Positions 1 to 13,600 of a DNA stretch of 64,000 bases are shown here, in pieces. The position numbers and the translations under genes are program-made. Under the pieces are notes generated by a model. It was not told the origin of the DNA. It did no database searches and worked only from the letters and a program-made list of their open reading frames with translations. Within the stretch, counting starts at the first letter, position 1. Every line of letters starts with the position of its first letter. The stretch comes from Certhia americana (lineage: Eukaryota; Chordata; Aves; Passeriformes; Certhiidae), in NCBI GenBank assembly GCA_018697195.1, contig CM031878.1, positions 65,607,145-65,671,144 on the forward strand. Reading direction: 5' to 3'.

Positions 1-3000
1 ATTGCAGTGAGCTCAGTTTAACACAGCTTTGATTTTTTTTATTCTGGAGGAGTCTTCTTTTAAGTTCAGTATTGAAATAAACTGCTAGTAACTTTGGCAG
101 TGTTTCACAGAGATATTGTTTATCTCTGACACAAAAGGGCTGTCTCGTTCAGATTTTAAGTTGCTAGTCCAAGAATCTTTCTACCACTCATTTACATTCC
201 TGTGAGGCTGTATTTCTTAATTTTGTTGCCTCCTGAACAGTTTGAGTTTGCTGAAGTACAGTCTTGTCCCTAGACAAGGCTTAGACTCAGAAGTGGTATG
301 ATTGCCTTTGATTTGAATGTGCTCATTTCACTTACTTAATGTGCCAGACCAGAGTGTGGGCAAGCATATCGTAATAAGTAAAGCTCAGAGGAAGCTGATT
401 CACATTTTTGTGAGTGATACTTACCAGGTAATTCAAACACAATGAATATGCTTGCAAGGGTATAATGAATGAAAAGCTGGGTGGAAAGAACAGTGCTGTT
501 AAGAGTCAGATAATGCCTGTGGTAGTGGTGTCATGATGCATGGTGCTGCACATACACATGGTTGTATTTCTTCAGTCCCAGAAAGCATTATGTTATAGCA
601 CTCACAAAAGACAAGCAACTCACAGCTTTCTTTCCTATTTTAAGTGGGTATTTGTGTGATGTGTGATCAGTATCTTACTGGATATGAGCTATCATGGGAA
701 CAATAGAGAGGAATATTAGAAGTAGTCTTGTTTCTATGATTTCCTTGAAGGAAAAGTGGCATATCAAGAGGTTCTCAAGGTATTGTGGGTGATTTGGCTA
801 CCTTTTGGTTTGGTTTGGTTGGTGGGTTTTGTTGTTTCTGTGTTTGTTTTGTTTTTCTTTTTAAATAAAGGAAGGCCAAGTTACTGATGGCCACAATCTC
901 CTTCTCTAGAATATTGTCCAGACTTGCATAAAATGCCTGTGAGGCAAATTATCAGTGCCTGGATGAGTGTATGGTACAAAAATGAGACAATTTGTAGTAT
1001 GTTTGGGGCCAGGAAAAGCTGGACATTAAAGAAGACCTGCAGCATAATCAAAATTTCATTGGGCTCTTGACACTGAAAATTTTAAAGGACATGAGGAATT
1101 TCTAGAAGCACAGGGATACATGTATGGAGGAACATCAAATTAACAATGACATGACACACACGGAGCATGTGGCTTCTTTTCAGGATGCCTTACAGCCGAG
1201 GACAGATCAGCTTGATCTAACAAGTAATGAAGATAAATCAGACTGACTGCAGTGACAGTTGATTGACACCTCCAATACTACGGTACAGGGAGAGAGTGTA
1301 AATTACGAATGCTTCCATATTAACCCTTACACTGAAAACAATAATGGCAGGGAACTAGAATTCCTGACATGTATCATCATCACAGATAATATAGATTACC
1401 TCCTTCCACCAAGTCTTCAAGACACTTAATGCAATTTACCTTCTTTACAGGGATAAAGGGGTGTGATGTACACACATGAGAGTGGTACTTTTCAGTGGAG
1501 CACTGCAGGTTAACAGCTCAGAGTTATTACCAGAAATAAAAAGCTCTCAGAAATGTTTTGAATGGAGGTTCCACCTGTCACAAAAATTTGATAGCAGTGA
1601 TGTACTACAGGCCTAGTGAGAATGGTAATAGTGATCAGAAAATGTTCAATGGGACTAGAGCAGCTACAAATTTGGGGCAGATAATAAGAGTCAGTGTTTT
1701 CAGTTATTCGTAATTGTTTTGGATACTAAAGACAGAATCTTTGAATTGTATCTTTTATGTATCCATAGGGAAAGTAATGGGTTTGTAAAGTTCATCCAGG
1801 TGAAGGGGCAAGGGAGGTAGATTTGTGCAACCAAATGACAAAGCAAAATGTTTCTTCTGTCTTGTCATTTATCTGTAAATCCTCTGATAATTGATACTTA
1901 TTGAGCAATTTCAGCCAAAGCTTCCCGTAGCTGTTTTTAAGAGCACTAACTTCCAGCAGGAAGGCTTTTGTGCATGTGTGTATACGTGTGTGTGTGTGTG
2001 TGTAGAGAATTTTAAGTGTTAATATGTCTTTAATGTTGTATAAACCAGTGTGATTACTTATGTTAAAGACGAACAGTTCCTTGTGCATTATTAGCTGGAA
2101 AAGCTCTGTATATTTCCTTTGTAGTGTGACTCAGAATTGCATTGCAAAATCAAAAAAGAAAAATCTTGACATTCCTGATATTTCTAAAAATCAAAAACAG
2201 CTGCTGGTGTTTTTTGCTCCTTTTATTTTTACAAATGAAACTCTATCAGTTTTTCATTGTATATATTTCACTGTATAGAAATAAAGTACATTATTCTGAT
2301 TTCTTCTAATCTCTCCTATGCAGAGAAGTTTTTTAAATCCACAACTTAGTACTAAGATATTGATACTTATAAAAACAAAAAAACTGAAAAAATACTTATG
2401 GAATCAAGCAGGTTTTTCAGTTCATTAGGAAGCCCATTAATCTGTTGTTAACACTGTAAAACTAGAAGAAAAGTGCTAGAGGCACCATTACCTGAAACTG
2501 TAGATGTTCCTGAATTATTTGAATTCTGTTTAAAAAAAAAAATCTCATCTCTTGGGATGCCAATGAACATAGCTGCAAAAACCATCCACATGAAAAGGTT
2601 ATAGCCTGGTAGAATGGCAGCATAGGTTTACAGCACATTGCACCTCTCTGGCAATATTGGTAGGTAAGACAAAATATGGGAAGCTGGAGGTAACTAGTGA
2701 CTTAATGGAAATATAACAACATTAAATTTCAAGTGGCAATGATCTAGTTTTTCTTGGGTTTGGAATTCAGATAACGGCCAAGTGATTGGAGTGGTTCACT
2801 GGTTGCACATCTGGAAAGCAGCATGCCAAAGTAATAATAATGTAATAGCCTAGAAGATGCCCAACAGCCTCTAAGCATGAAGGTTCTGTGTGCCATATAG
2901 TGAAATACCTGCTATAAAATCTGAATACCAAGGGTTACCATACATTTCACATCCACTCTCCACTGATGTGCTTAAGTAATACCAGGGATTACATACGTAT

Positions 3001-6000
3001 CTGACGTGTGTTTATCATTAGAGTAGGTCTCAAATGTATTGAGTCAATAGACTTAATGATGGAAAATCTGCATTTTGGTGCCAGAGAACTGGCATGTTTA
3101 TCTCTGATGTTTTAATAGTTTTTCAGTGAACTGAACTTGTATTTCCATTGTCATTTTCAGAAAAAGTCTGAAAGACTTATATATTTAAAAAAAAAATCTG
3201 TTTCCAATCATGCACGCAAATTACAATGTGGTATGCCAAGAAATGCTGTCTAGAGTAGTGTATTATAGTGTTGACTATCCCTAGTTAGTGTGTGCAGTGC
3301 TCGTGAAGTCTTTTAAATCATCTGTGCCTCCAGATCCCTGGCTCTCTTAGTTCCTCCAGCAGTGCTTTGAAAAGAAGTGTGTCTGTTCTCAGAGTTTTAT
3401 CTGAAGACATTAACCTGACAATACTTTAGTTATATGTAGGTGTGTTCCCTGGTGATAATGCTTGCAAATACGAAGGTCTGAGCAAGATGAGGTTTGTCCA
3501 TAGGAATATTTTTTTTTTCCTTTATGTTATAAATCATCTGAAGTATACCTGATTAAAGTGGCACTTGTTTTTGAAACATTAACTAGTTTTGAAGCATTAC
3601 ATCTGTTTTACATTTGAAGAACACAACTGCATCTACTTTCTGTGCTCTAAACTTTAGTTCATATAAACTTATACTAATGGTGCAGTATCAGGCTGCATTT
3701 GACAAGTTGTAGTTTGAGGTTTGAGCATCTGTTTTCAAGTGAAATATTATAAGGATATCTCAAGATTACATCCCAGATAGCTGGGTACAGTCTTGTCGGC
3801 ACATTGACGTCATAGGGAGAGTTGTGAATATCTCAGTTCTGAAACTTCTTTGGTTCATCTGAGACAGAATATTTTGTACTTTTTGGTCCATTATAATAGT
3901 TTTAATAATACAAAGCTCATCCGTGTATCACCAGTTTAGTTGCTGCCATGAGCTCCACTTAATCTTTGGACAAGCCCATGGTGCACAGCTGACTCAAAAG
4001 AGTTCAGATGAATTTAGGTTAAAGTGAAGTCAGAGAATTCTGTTTACTGCTTGGTTTACAGCACTGCCTGAGTGTTGTTGGTCTCCTTTTTGTTTCTGCT
4101 CTCTTTTCTATAACAAATAAGTATAAATTATCAGTTTTTGATATTTTTTCTCAAAACATGATTCTTTCCAGATTTCATTTTTATATTACCTAGCTTAACT
4201 ATCTATTCAGAGTTAATGAACTACTGCCTGTTTTAATTTTTCAGACCTTCATTCAAGATGGCCAGTTACAAGAAATTATCTCACCTTTTTTTGTAAAAGT
4301 CAGTTGTGGTTTCAGATCTGATATATAACTGGTGTCCAACTAATTTGTTTATGATGTTTTCTCCAAATTTCATTTTCTTCTCTTAAGACTACATGAATTT
4401 TGTGGCAAAAAACTTCCTCGCAGCTACTGCCTTTTACCCAAGCTATCATTTGTTACTGTTCCCCCTGAAGTACATTTTTTGTTTCGGGGTTTCTATTTCA
4501 TCTTATTTTGCTTTCCAGTTAAATGCCTCAGTATGATCGTCTCTTGCCTTTTTGGGTTGGAATGTTTGCTTGGTTTTCCAGTGTGGGGTTTGGGTGGGGT
4601 TTTTTAGTGCCATCTATGCTCTCCCCCAAAATTGTTTATGTAGTTTAGTAAAGTGCATATATTTTATAGCAATTCTGTGCCTCAGCTGTTCAAATGTCAG
4701 AATATATGCAAGGCGTGTACTTTATAGAAAGCTATATATAAAAAAAGCAAAGGCATGTAGACTTTACACTGCTATACTTTATGTATTTGATTTTATATGA
4801 GTCAGAACTGTACGTATTTTATCCTGGTCAATTGTCCTGGATGTACAGTTTAAATGATGCAATATTTTTAGATCACTGATATTTCTTAATAAATTTTTCA
4901 GACTCTTAATTTAGGGAGCACTCCCTTCACAACTGTTTTCTGCTTGGAATTTGTCCACAGTTTTCTATAGCATAAAGTAATGTTCAGCATTCTCCTAGGT
5001 TTTCTTCAAAGCCAGCAGTGGATTCAGTGTTGGTATGAATTAGACCATCACAACTCAGGGAGGAGTTGTCACAGTGCTCACTTTATGTCCTCTTTCATAA
5101 CCTTATGAAGTTGGTTGTTTTTTTCATGCACACGTTCTTTGTGTGGGATGCCAAACTGAGCTAATTATAGACACTTAGCCTTTAAAAAAAATGAAAATGA
5201 GAAGCATTTGAATTTTCTCACAATCTTGCTATTTTCACTTACACCTAGAGTTGTCCCTGTTCTCCATAAGAAAATAATTAAGAATCAATGCCTAAATACT
5301 TTAATCTTTACTTTTTTTCTTCTGATTTTCTTTATTGAAGCAATCATAGGAATTGGTCTTTTGCATAGAGAGAAAAAGGAAAGTGTAGAGGATTAAGTAT
5401 GTCATTTGTACTTGGGCAGGTCTGTGGTTTATGCCAGGTTCTTCTGTAGGTCACTCTGATAGTTTGGGATGAAAGGCTCCACTTTTCTTTGACAATTTCC
5501 AAACCTGAAATATAAGCCTTTACTTCACGTGTCTTTGCCTGGCTAAAGAATGTGTGGATTAACAGGTTTTCTAGTTCTTGTTTGTGTTCTGCTGTTTTTT
5601 AATAGAGAGCTCGTCTCCCAAGCTGCTATAAAGAGTACTGCAATGACATTCTGTTTTGGCCCAGAATTGGGTGTTACCTTTTTTATGCTTACTCTGGTTA
5701 GTATTGACTCTTCCCTTTTTCTTTTTTCAATTTTAATCTTTTTTTCTTCTTCTTAAAATCAGGGTTTTATTAACAATTAATTTGAAATTAAACTGCACTT
5801 CTAGATAGTTTCTAATTTAGAAATTGTTGTGCAGTATGACCTTCTGCAAGGTTGGTTTCTGTGTCATGCTTTTTGCCATGTACAGCTTACTTCCCAGTGG
5901 GGTTTCTTACTGTCTCCATTTGAATGTCATTGTTTTAAATAACTGACTAAACACAGATGCAGAGCCACAAAGCATTACCAGCTTGGTAGCACTCTCACCC

Positions 6001-6732
6001 AGGTGAAACTCTAGTTGTTGTCATTATAGTAGTATATGCTTCTAATAACAGTCTTGTTTCTGTTGAAATCTGTAATGAGGCAATTCCCTTTTGTGCAAAA
6101 GTCAGTTGAAGAAAAGAAGTACAACCTCTTTCCTATTATTGGTTATAACTATAGCAGAGAGGGTACAGACAAAAGTAGTCTTGGAAGAGAAAGATCATTC
6201 AGAATAAAGCGATGATCAGAAGTCTGCCTTTCATGTTCTCAGATCTCGGGTTTCTGCTCTTTAATTCTTCCTGAAGCCCTACTGTCTCAGACATAGTACC
6301 AAAGCATACCATTCAGGTCCTGCGATCCCATCTGCCTCAAGACCATGAGACACTCAGTTTCTCATTCTCACTTGATTGCCTGCATTCAATGAAGCAGGCT
6401 CTGCCCCCACAGCTTCTGCCTGATGTTTACATCATACTGCTCCTTCTTTTTACCCTGTGGTGCCAGCTCTCAGAGCCATTCCCTGCTTCTGACCCTTGTT
6501 CCAGCACATCTCAAGACTTCCATTGTGATTCTGCTTTTATCTAAGCAAGTTTGTAATGTCCGTTCTCTTCACAGTCATTGCCACTATTTGCCAAGTTTTT
6601 GCCCCTCTCCTTAGTAGGGCTTACAAGTGTTTTTGATGATAGATTTTTTTAATATTATGTGCATTTAATATTATATGCAGAACTAATGCATTGTTTACCA
6701 AGATGGAATCTTAGAGGAGACTGCCTTCAGAT
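1..6732. other. Non-coding stretch, probably SRFBP1 intron
   Basis: No recognisable exon, RNA gene or large repeat was found in this AT-rich stretch. Open frames are short and unlike known proteins. It lies 5' of the first SRFBP1 exon in the window, so it is most simply an SRFBP1 intron, but the upstream exons of that gene (the basic N-terminal part) were looked for and not found here. Only low-complexity tracts stand out: a GT run near 1.98 kb and T/G-rich runs near 0.8 kb. Confidence 0.5.
1973..2003. repeat. (GT)n microsatellite
   Basis: A short run of GT dinucleotides, interrupted once by TATAC. It is probably length-polymorphic. No coding or regulatory role is visible. Confidence 0.85.
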
Positions 6733-7306
6733 AGTTTAACCACAGCCAACACCAAGTGCTAGGCAGCTGCTCTACTCAGTCCAGCACCAGCAGGATCAAG
6801 GAGAGAATTGGAAGGATAAAAGCTAGAAAACTCATGGGCTGAGATAAAGACAGGTTAATATAGAAAGCAAAAGCTGCACACGATAGCAGAGCAAAACAAG
6901 GAATTAATTCAGTGCTTCATATGCCAGGCAGGTGTTCAGCTATGTCCATCAGACATGACAGTGACTTGGGAAGACAAACACCATCACTCCAAATGTCCCT
7001 CCCATGCCTCCTTCTTCCCCCCAGCTTTATGTACTGAGCAGGATGTCACATGGTCTGGAATATCCCTTTGGTCAGTTGGAGTCACCTGTCCCAGCTGTGT
7101 CTCCTCACAGCCTCCCATGCACCCCCAACTCCCTCACCAGCATGGAAGTACAAACAGCAGCAAAGGCCTTGGCTCTGTGTAAGCCCAGCTCAGAAATAAC
7201 AAACACAACTCTGTATTATCCACCTGTGTTCAGCACAAATCCAAAACACAGCCCCATAGAGGCCACTGTGAAGAAAATGAACTCTACCACAGCCTTAACC
7301 AGCACA
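6733..7306 (-). mobile_element. Solo LTR of an avian endogenous retrovirus (ERVL-like), copy 1
   Basis: Read on the minus strand, it starts TGTGCTGGTT at 7306 and contains segments I recognise from a widespread avian LTR family: the block around 7180-7260 and the block around 7020-7090 with a TATA-like motif. It is diverged, and its other end near 6733 is degraded, so that boundary is approximate. No gag, pol or env coding sequence is visible next to it, so it is read as a solo LTR. Family assignment is from memory; an ERVK-type origin is not excluded. Confidence 0.7.
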
Positions 7307-8754
7307 GTAACTTCAAATTTCTCACTGCAGAATGTGACTATACACTGCTCTATTGCTCTGTTCACTTTCCAGTGCCTCAGTTGCACAGTGAAGGAGGAAG
7401 GATGTTCCTGTAGAAAGTACCGGCACATTTTTGCATTAAAAATAAGTAGTGCAAAATAGTACAAGAAGTAGCAGGAGTATGTCAGAATAAAGGTGTACAA
7501 GTCTAATATTTAATTAAGCATCCAAGGGAAGGGGCAGGGGAGAAGTGTTCTTGCTTGTAAAGACAGTTGACATTTTTTTGCTATGTTTTTTCTCTGTATT
7601 GTCTATATTTCTATGACATTTTATATACTGGAAAATACTTGAGGGAAAATCAATTGAGCATGATTGAGCATGAACTGTGCCAAAAAAAACCCAAACCAAA
7701 GCAAAACCAAAAAAACGCATACACAGAAAAATGAGAAATTTGAGAGAATGTGAATATCATATGGTGTGTTTGTTAGCTGGTGGCTATCAGTGTGAGTAGT
7801 GTTTGTGAAGTATTTTGCTCTTAGGAAAAAAATGTGGTTATTTCATATGGATTGGCCTGTATATGCTTAAAGCCCTTCTATAAATATTTGAATTAAAAGA
7901 CACCAGATGTTGCACAGAAGCTGCTGCTGCCGCTTTCTGAACTTCATGGTATATTCTTTCAAAACCCACAGGAAGTAGCTGAGGGAAAAAGTGTATTAAT
8001 TAAGTTCAGAAATAGATTTTCCAGCTATAGGAAAATCTCCAAAGAAAGTAGCATATGATCTTCAGAAATGTGAGCTGTCTGTCCCAAGAATCTGGTGGCA
8101 GCATACAGCACTGTCACATGGGGATCAAAATTCAGATTTCAAGTTCTCAGAGCTAAGCTGTCCTGGAAATAGTCTAGTCTGTGGCCCTTGGAAATGGACC
8201 CATCTTTTGACCTGCCCCCTCTATCCAGTGTTCCTAGTTCTATAGACAGTTTGCAGAAAGAACATTTTTCTAGTTTTTCTTTATCTGAAGAAATAATGTA
8301 GTAGCAGAGACTTGGCGGGAATGGAAAGTACCATAATTCCCAGATGCTCTACATTCAAAACATGAAATACGGCTGACCATAGAGCCATATTTTATAAGCT
8401 CTAGAACTATGACGAAGGAATTACAAAATGGGATTTGCTTTGCACTGGTTGAGGAAGAAGATTTATGGTTGGCAAACCAGTTAAATGTTTCTGCATTTAG
8501 AAATTCTGATTCGATTCTGGTGTATTTGTAGTGCCTTCCTTTGCTTTGTTTCCTCCAGACCAAAGCATGGAGATGCACTAGCAGTTGATGGGAAGTGTCC
8601 AATCTGTCTTTATGCAATGAATATCTCACTGTTTATAGTCACATGGTTCTGTTGGAAGAAAATTGACATGCAAACAGGTAGCATTCACCACTGAGCAGTC
8701 TTAGGTGGATCACGTCAGCTGCTTTAAATGTGAATTGCTGATGTATTGGGTATC
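7307..8754. other. Spacer between two LTRs, no gene seen
   Basis: About 1.45 kb between two LTRs of the same family and orientation. It shows no retroviral open frame, primer-binding site or polypurine tract that I can recognise, and no SRFBP1 exon. The longest frame is about 119 codons on the minus strand (8270-8629) and resembles nothing known. Two independent solo LTRs are more likely than one provirus. Confidence 0.5.
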
Positions 8755-9323
8755 GTGTGCTGGTTTGACCCCAGCCAGCAGCTAAGCATGCAGCAGCAGC
8801 TCACTCACCCTGCCCCTGCAGGGTGGGGAGAGCATCCCAAGGGCAAAAGTCAGGAAAACTTCTGTCTTGGCATACAGTTCAAGGAGGGAATCAAAACTGT
8901 ATGTGCAAGGAAAGGAGAAGGAATTTATTTACTGCTTTCCACTGGCAGGCCACATCCCAGAGAGCAAGGCTTCACTTCGCATAATGGTTACTTGGGAAGA
9001 TAAATGTTGTAACCACAAACATCTCCCCATACCTTTTTGTTACCTCAAGCTTTTATTGCTAAGCATGACTTGAATAGGACCTGATGTCCTTTTGGCCTAT
9101 ATGGATCAGCTGTACCAGGGGTGTTCCTTGCCTGTGGCTGGGGCAGAGCAAGAGAAGAGAAGATGGTGTGCAAAGAGAAGGCCTTGATACTGTGCAAGCA
9201 CTGCTCAGCAGTAACTAAAACACTGACATGTTACCAACTCTAAAATGTTTTAGTCAGAAATCCGAAACACAGCACCATCACGTCTGCTATGAAGCATGGT
9301 AACTCCATCCCAGGATAGAGCCA
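8755..9323 (-). mobile_element. Solo LTR of the same avian ERV family, copy 2
   Basis: Same family and orientation as the LTR at 6733-7306: the plus strand begins with the GTGCTGGTTTGACCCCAGCC block, and the far end matches the other copy's terminal block near 9260-9320. On the minus strand it begins TGGCTC and ends CACAC, close to the TG..CA ends of retroviral LTRs. The pentamer GTATC lies directly outside both ends (8750-8754 and 9324-9328), which fits a 5-bp target-site duplication. Internal retroviral genes are absent. Confidence 0.7.
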
Positions 9324-10541
9324 GTATCATTTCTACTCCTTGTTATCTACCAGGTATCACCTGTGGCTTGTGCTCCATCTGCTGTGCTGATTGCTTAGGA
9401 TAGGAGAGGCAGCATTCTCTGTTGAGTTGATAGCACCAAAATCAGCTCAGGTTGGGTCACAGGGCACTTGTCTGGTTTCATGAATATCATCATCTGTTGC
9501 TTCTGGTGGCTTCTGCTGTGATACTTCTGTAGCACAAAACTGAAATCATGGAAATAATTTGAACATGTATCCATTGCAGTACCACTAGGAGGAAAAGAGT
9601 AAGGTAGGTCTTTCTTGTCCTTTCTACTCTCTCACAGAGAATTCCAGTGCAAGCTTTAAAAAATTGTCCTGATAAAGGTGTGTCTTACAAATCTGTTTAC
9701 AAACCTACTTTTCCTCCTTTCAAAAAAGAAGATAAGAAAGAAACAAACAATCACACGGAAAAAAAACAGAAGATAAAGCTGTCTTTGGAAAAGACTTAGA
9801 TACCTTTCATTTTGTTTTTCAAGCAGAGTGATGACAAGAACCTGAAAATGAGAACTTTTACAATGTGTCATACTTATGATTTCCAGTATATAAAAGAGGA
9901 AGTCAATGTAGAAGCAATTCCTTAATTACTTTTTTTTTATTTTGAATTGAAGCAAGATCATGTTTTTTTCGCGGAAGTTCGAAGAGTTCCAGTATTCTAC
10001 CACATCAAATTTAAGGTTATTTGTCCTTATGGTCAAGTTAGACCTTGCCTTTCAACATTTTATATATATTCCTTCAGTATCTGCCATGTCATTTTGCCAG
10101 CTTCTGTGGGATCAATACTGTCTTTCTTGCAAGTTGTTGCATCCCCTCAGGCAGAATGCCATACCAGAATGTTGTTCTTTATTCAGTGAGTTCATGAATT
10201 TTCTTTGCTCTTGTATGAAATAGTAAATATAAGTCAGTGAACTGTGTGTCTGGTATGCTTTGAAGAAAACATAAATCATGTTATCCCTGTTCAGTACCTG
10301 AGAAATATCATGCATTGTGCATCTGCTACATTTCTGTCAATGTTTAGGCAGCCAGATTTTAATGCATTTAGAATGACAGTAATATAGTAATGAAAAATAA
10401 AATATTTGTTAGTGTCACAAGTTTTCCTCTTGTTCAGTTCCTGATGAGAATCACATTAGTAAGCATTGTAGTATAACTGACACAGACGTGTGTAACTTGA
10501 CTGCTCTGTTGACTTCATGCCTTTGAATTTTTCTTGTGCAG
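9324..10541 (+). other. SRFBP1: SRFBP1 intron, 3' part
   Basis: Intronic sequence leading to the TTTTTCTTGTGCAG acceptor at 10541. Nothing else is recognisable. Confidence 0.6.
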
Positions 10542-10623
10542 CCAAACTGTACTGCAGCTGAGCGAGCCATGGCAAGACTTGCAACACACCCCACCCTGAA
10601 GCCCAGATTTGTTGAACTTAAAG
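10542..10623 (+). CDS. SRFBP1: SRFBP1 coding exon (first in window)
   Basis: 82 nt, from a pyrimidine-rich CAG acceptor to the donor G|GTATGA. It encodes [20 protein letters not shown] and on to VELK, aligning with the ERAxARLAxHPLLKKK stretch of vertebrate SRFBP1. It starts in phase 0 and ends one base into a codon. Confidence 0.9.
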
Positions 10624-13600
10624 GTATGAAACATTTTATTGAATTTTTTATTGTTTCTGTAGCTCACTGGTGTGTTACCTTGTTCATGTAATATTTCTGA
10701 CATGAACAAAAGTAAAAAACCCACGAAAACTAAAAGCTTCTGTAATTAGCCAAACTAGCAGCAGTGAACCAGGCCACGAACTTGAAACCATTTATATGGC
10801 TTGAAGTTTATATGGCCTTATATGTGACAGTATACAATATGACATTTATTTAATTTAGGGTATTGAAAAAAAGAGCTTATAGTGGGAATTCTAAAAATCA
10901 AAGAGATGTAATGGAGTGCTACTAAATCAAATAGGAACATAAATGGATCACTACAACTGAGTTTTCAAAGGCACCTGAAATGCTTTACAAATTTCTTTCT
11001 TAATCTTCTTTGTCCCCAGAATCCCTAGGGTATCTTTCCTGGTTATTTTGACTTTCTCTTGTTCTCTTGAAGCTGGAATTTTCTACATAAAATTAATGTT
11101 GAAAAGGATCTAGTCCTAGTAGTAATGTCCCGTAGTTACTTCATTAATAACAGAGCATATCAAATACCAATTTAATTATATATGAACATATTAATATTAG
11201 TTTGCAATTTTACACACAAAGTACTGAGCTAAGTGAACATGATTATCAGCTGCAGGTAATTTTTTGAAAGAGAAGGTCACAGTTTAACCCAAATTTCATA
11301 GTGTATTTCATTGATGATATTTTCAAGGATTTTCTTTCGCTTTTGTTGGTACTGTATTCTAAGGTATCTCTTTTCCCATGTGTTTGGTAAATAATTCATA
11401 AGGACATTTAAAATATGCTCAATATAACACATGTAAGATGCAAAAATTATATTTTTATAAATATATTATATAAAAATAGCTTACAAATTAACAAATTCAT
11501 GTGTAGCTGCAACAAAATATTTTTCTGCCCCTTGTACAGCTGCTGTTAAAGCTTTTAAGGATGCAAGAAAGAACCCAGACAAAACCACTCCTATGAAAAA
11601 TGATCAGTCAGAAGAACAGCCCAAATCAGCACAACATTCCAATAGCAACTTGGATGACCAAGCTTCTAAGCAGTCCCAAAAACAGCAAGGATGTAAACAC
11701 AAAACAAAACCAGGCATGAAAATAGAAGCTGCCAAGGTGGTTGAAGAGCTCTGTGAGGGTGAATCTGAGCAGAAAACTGTGGAGATGGAGAGAGCATATG
11801 CTCCAGAAGAACCTTCATTTCAGGCAGTAGAAATGCAAACAGTTACTCAAAACAAAACAGGCAAGAAACTCGACTATCAAAAAAGGAAAGAAAACATGAG
11901 TATGAACAAATTAAATGCAGTAAAAGAAAAAATTGATGATAGTGACCAAGATCATCCCAATGAAAAGGAATACTTTGATGATAGTACTGAAGAGAGGTTT
12001 TATAATGAGTCATCAGATTCTGACAGTGACAGCAATGATGATTTCTTCATTGGCAAAGTAAAGAAAAAGAAAAAAGCAGCAGTTAATTTTTCTTCAACAC
12101 AAGGAAAGGGTAGTGTTCAGCAAAATGTAATGAAGACAGGAAAGAGCACAGTGTCTGGGACAGCACAAGATTTGATTGTGGAAGAGAGAAAGCCACTTGC
12201 AAAAGCAAGCAAGCTGGAGTCAGTCTTCTGCAGTTCTTTGTCTACCAGCACTCAGAAATCTCAGAGCAGAAGGTAAACCTTTTCTCCATGTTATGTTCTC
12301 CATTCCCTCCCTCCTTCATGGAAATGGAAATGGTTTCTAGTAGTCCTTATTAACCAAAGAGAATTTCAGCTCATTAAACCTTAGAACATTTTCATAGAAA
12401 CTGGTCACTAGTCTTCTTAAGCTTCCTTTACAATACATATTTTTATATTCACAGTAGCACGGATTTATACATAGGATTTCTAACTAGATCTATACCCAAA
12501 TTCAATCACTTCTGAATACTTCTCTTTCTACTTCTTTATTAACATAGGTAGAGCAGTATTGAAGAAGCTTGCATGTTATGTTTGAAAAGTTATTATATGA
12601 GTATTTTGGTGATAATGATTCTTTATTCACAGGTGTTTGTAATCTTACAATTTTATTGAAAAATCTTAATTTCTCTTTTTGTTTTTAGAATTACTAAAGA
12701 CCAGCCTCTCAAAAATGAAAGAACAGGTATGTATTACTTAACCTGGTAAAATTAGGAGAGGAAAAGCATTTTGAAATTTTGTTGCTTCTGCAGTCTATTC
12801 ATGATGGAATGTATTTGTGGTTTTTTCAAGTTTGTGGGACATACTTTAACATTTGTTGTTAAAATTGTCAAGCCTTTCAGCTTTCATTATAATCTGTGGA
12901 TATTGTCTGCCATTTTCTCATACTAGAAATACTTAACATAAGGATTACACTGAAAAGTGCTTTTCTGTCTGTAAAGCAGTTAGTGATACTTGTGCACAGG
13001 TAAAGGTACCAGATTGTTTGTTATATATAACTTATCTCATGAGTAATTTCATCAACTGCTTCTGAATATGGAATGTTTTATTCCATTTATATTCTCTGGT
13101 ACCATTTTGGAGTTCACTGGATTGAGGATATGATTCCAGTCATATTGAGTTACATTGTGTAATTGTGGTTTATTGTGATGAAAAAAGTTTAGACTGTGCT
13201 GAATGTTTGTCTACACAAATTTTGAGTGTAGTCAGTATTAATAAATTTTAACTGTCTGCAGTCTACTGAGTGACAATTTACCAGGCTGCAAGATGAAGAA
13301 ATCTTCAGATTTATGATTTCAGTGATTATTCAGATGACTGTGTTCCCCATGGCTCATTATGAAATTTTTGAAAATATCTGCAATCCCAAGGTAGTTGCAT
13401 ACTTTTATGAAGGTTCATGATGTAGTTAATGTTTTGTTTTGTGCTTTGGACAGGTTTTCATAAAAATGAAAGAAAGCTCAAGAAAAAACCATTTGCGAAA
13501 GCTTCAGGGGATATTAAATGCAACAGTAAGAAAGCACATTCAGAGCAGCCTCTTCATCCTTCATGGGAAGCAAGCAGGAGACGCAGAGAGCAAATATCTC

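Noticed and set aside
7004..7459. 151-codon plus-strand frame
   Set aside because: Mostly within an LTR on the antisense strand; no viral or host protein similarity.
6733..9323. A full provirus between the two LTRs
   Set aside because: The spacer is only 1.45 kb and shows no retroviral gene or primer-binding site, and copy 2 may have its own target duplication.
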